Shown: positions 8,751 through 15,680 of the stretch, in pieces
How positions within the stretch are numbered: the first letter of the stretch is position 1
Layout of the letters: the number at the start of each line of letters is the position of its first letter
NCBI RefSeq assembly: GCF_025195095.1
Contig: NZ_JANAVZ010000018.1
Coordinates: 1-38,021, forward strand
Direction of reading: 5' to 3'
DNA length: 38,021 nucleotides
DNA from: Paracoccus maritimus
Lineage (GTDB): Bacteria; Pseudomonadota; Alphaproteobacteria; Rhodobacterales; Rhodobacteraceae
Position numbers and translations under genes: made by a program
The notes under the pieces: model-generated
Told to the model about the DNA's origin: nothing
Database searches by the model: none
The model's input: the letters and a program-made list of their open reading frames with translations, nothing else

Positions 8751-9192
8751 GGCCGAGGTCCCGCCAAAGGTCGACTACTGGAACCTTTATGTGGGGGATG
8801 ACGGCATCAGCCGTCACAGACGCTGCACGCTGACAGAGTTCGAGCGGAAGTCGATCTCTGGCGCTGCCGCGCCGCAATGGATCGGGCGCGAAGTCGCGGC
8901 ACATATCACAGTCCTGTTCACGGTCCTGCCGCCAGGCTGGGTCGGCGAATGGCACGAAAACCCCGCACCCCAATGGATCATCCCGCTGTCGGGACGCTGG
9001 TTCGTCGAGGCGATGGACGGTTCCCGCGTGGAAATGGGCCCGGGCGAGATATCTTTCGGCGCAGATCAAGGGTGCCGAGAGGTGGACGGCCACAAGGGCC
9101 ATCTGTCCGGCACTGTTGGTGAGGCGCCATGTCACATGATGCTCGTCCAGATTGAGACGGCACCGAAGGGGGCCGGATGTCCGTTCAATTGA
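8737..9192 (+). CDS. Cupin-fold protein
   Basis: The 151-residue protein has a single cupin-like barrel in its second half. The stretch LPPGWVGEWHENPAPQW gives motif 1 with a His and a Glu. PLSGRWFVEAMDGSRVEMGPGEISFGAD is the strand-turn-strand of motif 2. These folds bind a metal and small acids or sugars. The start overlaps the glucoamylase stop by 14 bases and the stop overlaps the lactonase start by 16, so it belongs to the same operon and probably the same pathway. The reaction cannot be named; a sugar isomerase-like or sensing role is possible. It has no signal peptide. Confidence 0.75.
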   Translation: MAGDKAEVPPKVDYWNLYVGDDGISRHRRCTLTEFERKSISGAAAPQWIGREVAAHITVLFTVLPPGWVGEWHENPAPQWIIPLSGRWFVEAMDGSRVEMGPGEISFGADQGCREVDGHKGHLSGTVGEAPCHMMLVQIETAPKGAGCPFN

Positions 9193-10115
9193 TCCCGGAC
9201 GCGCCCGCCCTCGCCACCGACATTGTCGAGATCATTGCACCCGAGTTCCGTGGGTTCATCCCGGACAATGCCTGGTTGGACACGCTGGCGACAGGCTTTC
9301 GCTGGCTGGAAGGGCCGGTCTGGATGGGGGACTGGAACTGCCTGCTGTTTCAGGATCTGCCGAACGACCGCACGATGCGTTGGTCCCCGGACGGGGTGAC
9401 AAGCGAATTTCGGCATCCGTCGCGCTTTGCCAACGGTCAGGCGCGCGACGCAGAGGGACGGCTGGTGACGTGCTCGCATCGCGACAGATGCCTGTATGTC
9501 ACCGAGAACGACGGGACGATGCACAGCCTCGTGGATCGCCACGACGGCCTGCGCCTGAACGCACCAAATGACATCGCGCGCCATCCTGACGGCGCAATCT
9601 GGTTCACAGATCCGCTTTATGGCATCCAGAGTGACTACGAGGGCGGTCGACAAGTCAGCGAACAACCCCCGGCCCTTTACAGGCTGGCCCGTGGCGCGGA
9701 TGTGCCCGAGGTGATGGCCCGTGACTTCGCCGGACCGAACGGGCTGGCCTTTTCGTCAGATGGCCAGCGCCTTTACGTCGCTGAGACGGGCGACCAGATG
9801 CATCAAGACCCCGCCAGATTCATTCGCGTATTCGCTGTCGGCGATGGCGGCAGGCTTTCCGGGGGCGATATCTTTCACAAGATCGCGCCCGGATACTGCG
9901 ATGGGATGGCGGTCGACAGCGACGGCTATCTTTGGTCAAGCGCCGCCGACGGCGTCCATTGCATCAACCCCTACGGCATGCTGATCGGCAAGATTAGGTC
10001 GCCGCGCCGTGTGGCAAACCTGTGTTTCGGCGGTCCGGATTGGAATCGCTTGTTCATTTGCGCCTCTGACAGGTTGCTGGCCATCCACACCAACCGGCGG
10101 GGCATTCCGTCGTGA
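9177..10115 (+). CDS. SMP-30/gluconolactonase-family lactonase
   Basis: This 312-residue six-bladed propeller shows the family landmarks in order. FRWLEGPVW supplies the metal-binding Glu, LNAPNDIARHPDGAIWFTDP the first Asn, FAGPNGLAFSSDGQRLYVAET the second Asn, and YCDGMAVDSDGYLW the metal-binding Asp. The enzymes hydrolyse aldonolactones such as glucono-1,5-lactone, using a divalent cation. No signal peptide is visible. As the last gene of GMC-GH15-cupin-lactonase it completes a plausible route from glucoside to glucose, lactone and gluconate. The start overlaps the cupin stop. Confidence 0.9.
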   Translation: MSVQLIPDAPALATDIVEIIAPEFRGFIPDNAWLDTLATGFRWLEGPVWMGDWNCLLFQDLPNDRTMRWSPDGVTSEFRHPSRFANGQARDAEGRLVTCSHRDRCLYVTENDGTMHSLVDRHDGLRLNAPNDIARHPDGAIWFTDPLYGIQSDYEGGRQVSEQPPALYRLARGADVPEVMARDFAGPNGLAFSSDGQRLYVAETGDQMHQDPARFIRVFAVGDGGRLSGGDIFHKIAPGYCDGMAVDSDGYLWSSAADGVHCINPYGMLIGKIRSPRRVANLCFGGPDWNRLFICASDRLLAIHTNRRGIPS

Positions 10116-10544
10116 TCTATGACCCGCATCTTGGCCAATCGGATCAACGGATCGCGATGATCCTGCTTCAACGAAGTGCAGGCACTGAAAGCGGCGACCC
10201 GACTTTAGCTGAAGGCAGCGGAAGGATTTCGCCTTAAAGCTTGTATTCTGAAATAGTTAAACACAATCAAATAGTTGATTTTCCCTCGGTGCAGCGAACT
10301 GCCGGCCTGGCCAACCTGACGCCGTGAAGAGAGCCCGCGCCTTGATATGCAGGGCAAGACCGGGTCTGATCTTCAACACAGCATCTGAACATCAAGTTTT
10401 CCCGCCTCGAGGCGCGCTGTAAAATTGTGATCATCAAAGCCTTGACCAGCGGGAATGCCCGGGAAAGATAGCCGCTATAGGTTGAGTTTTTTCAACATTC
10501 CATCACAGGCGGTATCTGGCGCCTTTATGGGGCGCGGAAGAGGT
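10116..10544. other. Intergenic region with AT-rich promoter-like core
   Basis: These 429 bases hold no gene I can support. An AT-rich island lies at about 10235-10285 in otherwise GC-rich DNA and contains the 8-bp direct repeat AAATAGTT at 10251-10258 and 10269-10276 (18-base period). It is the likely promoter area for the glutamate-synthase-like gene. An open frame from 10455 is in phase with that gene but lacks a ribosome binding site. Confidence 0.5.
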
Positions 10545-12182
10545 ATGATGTTTGACCAGATCCAACGCGCGATTATTCCGATCGTTGCTCTGATTTTGGC
10601 GGTCGTGGCGTTCGCTGTAGGCTGGCTTTGGGTCGGGCTTATCCTGCTGGCTGTCGTCGGCCTGGGCATCTTTGATTACCTCCAGCGTGACTGGACGATC
10701 ACCCGCAACTTCCCTGTCGCCGGTCGTATCCGCTGGCTGTTCTACAGGCTGCGCCCCTATCTGCGCGCTTATATCGTCGAGGATAATCTGCACGGCACGC
10801 CCTATTCGTTCGAGGCGCGCAACTTGGTGCACGCCCGCGCCCGCGGCGAGACCGACACCCATCCCTTTGGCACCGAACGCGACGTCGAGGATGCGGACTA
10901 TCATTGGGTCAGCCATTCCATCGCGCCCGAGGCCGACCCGGACAAAAGCCCGCGCGTCATGGTTGGAAATGATCAGTCGTCACAGCCCTATTCGGCCTCT
11001 GTCCTGAACATCAGCGCAATGAGCTTTGGCGCGCTGTCTGCCAATGCGGTGCGGGCGCTGAACCTAGGCGCCAAGCTGGGCGATTTCTACCACGATACGG
11101 GCGAGGGCGGGCTGTCGCCCTATCACCTGGAAAACGGCGGCGATGTGGTCTGGGAACTGGGGTCGGGCTATTTCGGGGCGCGCGACAAGGATGGCCATTT
11201 TGACCCCGAGAGGTTCAGCGATGCGGCGGCGCATGACTCGGTGAAGATGACTGAGATCAAGCTGTCTCAGGGCGCCAAACCCGGCCATGGCGGGCTGCTG
11301 CCAGCTGCCAAGGTGACCGAGGAGATCGCCCGTATCCGGCAGGTGCCTGCACATCAGGATTGTCTGTCGCCGCGCGGTCATTCCGCGTTTTCGACGCCCG
11401 TGCAGATGATGGAATTCGCCGCCCATATGCGCGATCTGTCGGGCGGAAAGCCGGTTGGGCTGAAGCTGTGCATCGGCCAACCGCACGAACCTTTCGCGAT
11501 GGTCAAGGCGATGATGGAAACCGGCATCTACCCCGATTTCATAGTCGTCGATGGTGGCGAGGGCGGCACCGGTGCCGCGCCGCTGGAACTGTCGGACTGG
11601 GTCGGCATGCCCCTGACCGAAGGGCTGATCCTGATGCGCAATGCGCTTGTCGGCGCGGGCATCAAGGACCGGGTTCGGCTGGCGGCCAGTGGTAAGGTCT
11701 ATTCCGGCATGGGTCTGGCGCAGAACATCGCGCTTGGCGCCGATTGGTGCAATGCGGCGCGCGCCTTCATGTTGTCAGTGGGTTGCATTCAGGCGCAGCG
11801 CTGTCATCTGGGCACCTGTCCCACGGGCGTCACCAGTCAGGACCCCGGCCGTCAACGCGGTCTGGTGCCCGAAGTGCAGGGAGAACGAGCCGCCCGGTTC
11901 CATACCAAGACGTTGGAGGCACTGTCCGATATCGTCGCCTCTGCCGGGTTCAAGCACCCCAAGGATCTGCAGCCACATCACCTGATGCATCGGACCGGCC
12001 CGGAAAAGGCCCTGCCCATGGACCGCATCCACACCTTCTTGCCCGAAGGCATCCTGCGTGATGCACCGGATGACACGATCTATGCTGATTGGTGGATGGC
12101 TGCGCAGGCCGATAGCTTTCGCCCCGCCATCGATCTGGTTCCGGCCCGCGCCACCCTCCGTAACATCCCCGTCCAATTCTGA
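10545..12182 (+). CDS. FMN-binding glutamate-synthase-like protein (GltB central/FMN domain)
   Basis: The protein has about 545 residues. Two N-terminal membrane helices (about 7-45) precede a glutamate-synthase FMN/Fe-S barrel. Visible marks are GEGGLSPYHL, KLSQGAKPGHGGLLP, VDGGEGGTGAAP and SGKVYSGMGLAQNIALGADWC, plus the cysteine triplet C414-x5-C420-x4-C425 in a CHLGTCPTGV context that would bind a [3Fe-4S] cluster. It lacks the glutaminase domain of GltB. Such stand-alone membrane-anchored versions are widespread and not well characterised; glutamate synthesis itself is not assured. The start at 10545 (or ATG at 10548) is preceded by GGAAGAGG. It lies 8 bases upstream of poxB and is probably co-transcribed. 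Confidence 0.88.
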   Translation: MMFDQIQRAIIPIVALILAVVAFAVGWLWVGLILLAVVGLGIFDYLQRDWTITRNFPVAGRIRWLFYRLRPYLRAYIVEDNLHGTPYSFEARNLVHARARGETDTHPFGTERDVEDADYHWVSHSIAPEADPDKSPRVMVGNDQSSQPYSASVLNISAMSFGALSANAVRALNLGAKLGDFYHDTGEGGLSPYHLENGGDVVWELGSGYFGARDKDGHFDPERFSDAAAHDSVKMTEIKLSQGAKPGHGGLLPAAKVTEEIARIRQVPAHQDCLSPRGHSAFSTPVQMMEFAAHMRDLSGGKPVGLKLCIGQPHEPFAMVKAMMETGIYPDFIVVDGGEGGTGAAPLELSDWVGMPLTEGLILMRNALVGAGIKDRVRLAASGKVYSGMGLAQNIALGADWCNAARAFMLSVGCIQAQRCHLGTCPTGVTSQDPGRQRGLVPEVQGERAARFHTKTLEALSDIVASAGFKHPKDLQPHHLMHRTGPEKALPMDRIHTFLPEGILRDAPDDTIYADWWMAAQADSFRPAIDLVPARATLRNIPVQF

Positions 12183-12190
12183 GGCCCCCA

Positions 12191-13906
12191 ATGTCCCGTA
12201 CTGTGGCCGAGATCGTCGTTGAAACCCTGATCGATGCCGGTGCAAAGCGATGTTGGGGCATCGTGGGCGATACGATAAACCATTTCACCGACGCGATCCG
12301 CCGCTCGGACATGCGTTGGATCCATGTACGGCACGAAGAAGCCGGCGCGCTTGCCGCCGGGGGCGAGGCTTACATGACCGGCGAGCTGGCCGTCTGTGCC
12401 GGCACCTGCGGACCGGGCAGCCTGCATTTCGTCAATGGCATCTTCGAATCGCATCGGAATGGCGCGCCGGTGGTGCTGATTGCCTCGGACGTGGCGCGGG
12501 TAGAGGCTGGCCTGGGCTTTCCGCAGGCGGTGGATCAGCGGAAGGTTTATGAACAATACAGCGTCTTCTGCGAATATATAAGCCACCCGGATCAGGCCCG
12601 CCGCATCGTCACGCTGGCCGCGCAGGCGGCGCTGAACAAGGGCGGCGTGGCGGTGGTGATCGTCAATGGCGACATGTTCACCGAAAAGACCAGTGATGCA
12701 CTGGATTGGTCCGTCCATCGGCCCGCGCCGGTGCTGCGCCCTTCTGACGCGGAACTGGACAGGCTGGCCGATGCGCTGAACGGTGCGGATAAAGTCACGA
12801 TCTATGCCGGGATTGGCGCGCGCGCCGCGCATGATCAGGTCGTGGCGCTGGCGCAGGCCTTGGCCGCACCCGTCGTTCATACCAGCCGGGCCAAGGAATT
12901 CATCGAACCGGATAATCCCATGAATATCGGCATGACCGGCATTCTGGGGAACAAGGCCGGGGTCGAGGCGATTGACCGCGCCGACATCATGCTGTGCCTT
13001 GGCACCGATTTCGCCTGGACCCAGTTCTACCCCGACGGCAAGCATGTCATCCAGATCGACCGCGACCCGACCCATCTGGGCCGTCGCGCCCCGGTCGGTA
13101 TGGGGCTGGTCGGCGATGTGGGCCCGACGATCGATGCGCTGCTGCCCCGCCTGACCGGCGATCGCGACAGGGCGCATCTGGAGCATGCGCTGAAACAATG
13201 GGACGAGGACCGCACCGCATACGCGACATCTGCGGAAGAGCCTGACCCGTCGCTGATCCATCCCCAGGCGGTTGCGCAACTGTTGGACGGGCTGGCCGCG
13301 AAGGATGCGATCATGACCGCCGATGGGGGCTCTCCTCAGGTCTGGCTCTTGCGCCATATCCGCGCAACGGGCGCGCGGCGCTTTCTGATCAGCCTGCTTC
13401 ACGGCACGATGGCCGCGGCCTATCCGCAGGCGATGGGCATCGCCGCCGCCTATCCCGACCGTCAGGTGATCGCGCTGTGCGGCGATGGCGGGATGACCAT
13501 GCTGATGGGTGATCTGCTGACGCTGGTGCAGGAAAAACTGCCCGTGAAGCTGCTGATCTTCAACAATGGCAGTCTGGGCTTTGTCGAGATGGAACAGCGG
13601 GTCGAAGGTTTGCTGGACAGCTATACCGCGCTTCAAAATCCCGATTTCGCCGCGCTGGCCAAGGTCTGCGGATTGTCCGGCTGGCGGGTTGACGACATTG
13701 GTGACCTGGAGCCGGCGATGACCGACTGGCTCGCTGCCGACGGTCCGGCCCTGCTGGATGTTCGCGTCAACCGGATGGAGCTGGTGATGCCGCCTCATGT
13801 CAAACCGTCGCAAGTCGCATCCACCGCGATGTTCGGGGTCAAGGCGGTTCTGGATGGCCGCACGAAAGAGGTAGTTGATTTACTGCGAAACAATTTCTTT
13901 CGCTGA
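12191..13906 (+). CDS. poxB: Pyruvate:quinone oxidoreductase / pyruvate oxidase-like TPP enzyme
   Basis: This 571-residue thiamine-diphosphate enzyme has the three-domain layout of the acetolactate synthase/pyruvate oxidase family. The N-terminal domain has RHEEAGALAAGG with the cofactor-activating Glu and GTCGPGSLHFVNGI. A central FAD/nucleotide domain carries KVTIYAGIGAR and GLVGDVGPTIDALL. The C-terminal domain has ALCGDGGMTMLMGDLLTL and the FNNGSLGFVEMEQ diphosphate site (about 430-470). The tail DGRTKEVVDLLRNN resembles the C-terminal membrane-binding helix of E. coli PoxB. PoxB decarboxylates pyruvate to acetate and reduces ubiquinone. Location just upstream of a quinol oxidase operon supports this over acetolactate synthase, which would carry a partner small subunit. 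Substrate remains inferred. Confidence 0.82.
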   Translation: MSRTVAEIVVETLIDAGAKRCWGIVGDTINHFTDAIRRSDMRWIHVRHEEAGALAAGGEAYMTGELAVCAGTCGPGSLHFVNGIFESHRNGAPVVLIASDVARVEAGLGFPQAVDQRKVYEQYSVFCEYISHPDQARRIVTLAAQAALNKGGVAVVIVNGDMFTEKTSDALDWSVHRPAPVLRPSDAELDRLADALNGADKVTIYAGIGARAAHDQVVALAQALAAPVVHTSRAKEFIEPDNPMNIGMTGILGNKAGVEAIDRADIMLCLGTDFAWTQFYPDGKHVIQIDRDPTHLGRRAPVGMGLVGDVGPTIDALLPRLTGDRDRAHLEHALKQWDEDRTAYATSAEEPDPSLIHPQAVAQLLDGLAAKDAIMTADGGSPQVWLLRHIRATGARRFLISLLHGTMAAAYPQAMGIAAAYPDRQVIALCGDGGMTMLMGDLLTLVQEKLPVKLLIFNNGSLGFVEMEQRVEGLLDSYTALQNPDFAALAKVCGLSGWRVDDIGDLEPAMTDWLAADGPALLDVRVNRMELVMPPHVKPSQVASTAMFGVKAVLDGRTKEVVDLLRNNFFR

Positions 13907-13989
13907 GCAGCACTTATTATAGCAGAGAGAAGTATAGGTCATGAAAGCTGCCACAAGGACTATGCCATCCGCAGCGTGGGTCCGGGAAA

Positions 13990-14397
13990 ATGCAGACGGC
14001 GGATTTCATCGACATCCTAGCGGCGGTGGACATCGTGGTGGGCGTCGTCGATTGCGTCCGAAAGGGACGCGGGGTCTTCTTCATGCTTGGGGTTTTGCTG
14101 GTGATCGGGATCGTGCTGATCTGGCTGGCCGGCTGTTCCCTTCGAAAGCGGATCAAAGATGACAATGGCCGCCAGTATATTGGCCGTCTTGTTGGCGCCG
14201 GTGGTGGCGCAGCAGACGGAATGGCCGACCTTCAACGGCGATCTGGCGGCGCGGAAATATCCAAAGCTCGATCAGATCACACTGGAAAACATCGGCAAGC
14301 TGGAAACGGCGTGGCAGACTCAGACGGGCGATGTACCCGACGACGGCGGCGATATTCCCGCGACCGTCTGGTCGGCGACACCGGTTCTGACGAATGA
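13990..14397 (+). CDS. Doubtful small membrane protein frame
   Basis: The first 55 or so residues include one convincing hydrophobic helix (MLGVLLVIGIVLIWLAG), followed by basic residues KRIKDD. The remainder overlaps the PQQ dehydrogenase remnant in another frame and becomes Arg/Gly-rich, as a shadow would. Either a short membrane protein lost its stop, or this is the relic of a membrane anchor of the adjacent glucose dehydrogenase shifted out of frame. No good ribosome binding site precedes 13990. I would not rely on it. Confidence 0.22.
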   Translation: MQTADFIDILAAVDIVVGVVDCVRKGRGVFFMLGVLLVIGIVLIWLAGCSLRKRIKDDNGRQYIGRLVGAGGGAADGMADLQRRSGGAEISKARSDHTGKHRQAGNGVADSDGRCTRRRRRYSRDRLVGDTGSDE

Positions 14398-14659
14398 CAC
14401 ACTGTATGTTGGCACGCCCTGCTGTCGCATCTTCGGGGTCGAGCCGGATACCGGTGTGGTCTGTCGGCAGGCCAGCGACGGGCCGACCGGGCGCTGTTCC
14501 AAGCGCGACTATCTCGGGATGATGGGTGCCGATCTGAAGTCGGCGGGCGCCGGCTCCGGCAAGCTGTGCACCGATGTCGGCGACAACAGCATCATAAAAC
14601 CCGAAGTCTCGGATCAGCTTGTCGCTCTTGCGCTGCCTGAGGATGGGCTGAACAGTTAA
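14159..14659 (+). pseudogene. PQQ-dependent glucose dehydrogenase, internally deleted (166 codons left)
   Basis: The frame starts with a signal-peptide-like MTMAASILAVLLAPVVAQQ. It then reads WPTFNGDLAARKYPKLDQI and ENIGKLETAWQTQTGDVPDDGG, typical of the first propeller blades of quinoprotein glucose dehydrogenases, up to LYVGTPCCRIFGVEPDTG. Next comes a piece like the CPRRI..NDGRL...ENGKLC segment of E. coli Gcd (here CSKRDYLGMMGADLK and GKLCTDVGDNSII). It finishes with DQLVALALPED, which resembles the extreme C-terminus of Gcd (DYIVAYALPDD). Full-length members have roughly 600-800 residues, so most of the propeller is missing, yet the frame stays open. It cannot form the PQQ site. The Gcd comparison is from memory. 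Confidence 0.75.
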
Positions 14660-14665
14660 AAAGCA

Positions 14666-14699
14666 GGCGCGCGGGTTCCGGTTTCGGCATCCGCGCGCC
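14666..14699 (-). terminator. Hairpin, terminator-like on the minus strand
   Basis: GGCGCGCGG (14666-14674) and CCGCGCGCC (14691-14699) form a perfect 9-bp stem around a 16-base loop. On the minus strand the stem is followed by TGCTTTTTAAC, an intrinsic-terminator-like T run. On the plus strand no T run follows. No minus-strand gene now ends here, so it may be a leftover of a lost gene or simply a plus-strand hairpin after the dehydrogenase remnant. Confidence 0.4.
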
Positions 14700-14780
14700 A
14701 AGGGCGGTGATCGACGACGTCTGCATCGCCCGTCCGTTTAAATTTGCGACGATCCGCAATGTCGCGAAAGGGAGGATGAC

Positions 14781-15680
14781 ATGAGGCGCCTGTCGGTCCT
14801 GACGATATTGCTTATCGCCGCGTCCCCCGCCTTTTCGCAGGGGTTTCTGACACCCTTGGGGCCAGTGGCCGAGGATCAGCGGGCACATCTGATCCGGGTC
14901 ACTGCGGTCACGATGATCGCAATCGTTCCAGTGCTGATCGGGGTCCCCTTGATCCTTTGGCGATACCGGCGCGGCCGTGGCGCAGCCTACCGCCCCGGCT
15001 TCGAATTTTCGCTGCCGCTGGAGATCACCATGTGGGGGGTGCCGACGGCGATCATCATCGTCCTCGGCGGCTGGCTGTGGCAATCGACCCATAAGCTGGA
15101 CCCGTATCGCCCGCTTGGCCCAGACCCGTTGCAGGTGCAGGTGATCGGGCTGAACTGGAAATGGCTGTTTCTTTATCCCGATCAGAATGTGGCCAGTATC
15201 GGGACGCTGGTGATCCCAGAGGGGCAGCCGGTCCAGTTGAAGCTGACCACTGACACGGTGATGCAAAGTTTCATGGTGCCGGCACTGGCAGGGCAGATCT
15301 ATGCCATGCCGGGCATGGTCACCGATCTGAACCTGATGGCCAATGCGGAGGGCGAGGCCACGGGCAGGAACACACAATTCAACGGTGTGGGCTTTGCAGA
15401 CCAAAGCATAGCGGTGCGCGCCGTCGATGACGCGGGATGGCAGGCGTGGGTCGAAGGGGCTGGGAATGCGCCCGCGTTGGACAGCGCCAGCTACGCCCAG
15501 CTTGGGCGGCGCGGATCGGCAAGCGATGCGGCGTCGGCATTGGATCTGCCAGACAGCCGGATGAGGCTGTCCGAGCCTGACCTGTTCCATCAGGTCGTCA
15601 GCAGCTATCACGACGGTCAGCCCATTGCGCCTGATCAACAACCCGGCGCGCCCGGTTACCAACCGGAGGCCATGAAATGA
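14781..15680 (+). CDS. cyoA: Cytochrome bo3 quinol oxidase subunit II
   Basis: Subunit II of the heme-copper ubiquinol oxidase has 299 residues. A signal sequence (1-19, ending PAFSQ) is followed by membrane helices at about 39-60 and 83-101, then a periplasmic cupredoxin-like domain (NWKWLFLYPDQNVASIGTLVIPEG, FMVPALAGQIYAMPGM). The CuA cysteine pair of cytochrome c oxidases is absent, so the donor is quinol. The usual lipobox cysteine near residue 20-25 of CyoA proteins is also not visible. GGGAGG at 14769-14775 is a strong ribosome binding site. Its stop overlaps cyoB by four bases. First gene of cyoABCD. Confidence 0.93.
   Translation: MRRLSVLTILLIAASPAFSQGFLTPLGPVAEDQRAHLIRVTAVTMIAIVPVLIGVPLILWRYRRGRGAAYRPGFEFSLPLEITMWGVPTAIIIVLGGWLWQSTHKLDPYRPLGPDPLQVQVIGLNWKWLFLYPDQNVASIGTLVIPEGQPVQLKLTTDTVMQSFMVPALAGQIYAMPGMVTDLNLMANAEGEATGRNTQFNGVGFADQSIAVRAVDDAGWQAWVEGAGNAPALDSASYAQLGRRGSASDAASALDLPDSRMRLSEPDLFHQVVSSYHDGQPIAPDQQPGAPGYQPEAMK

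Noticed and set aside
12080..13813. 577-residue minus-strand frame
   Set aside because: Antisense of the glutamate-synthase-like and poxB genes; composition is that of a shadow frame.
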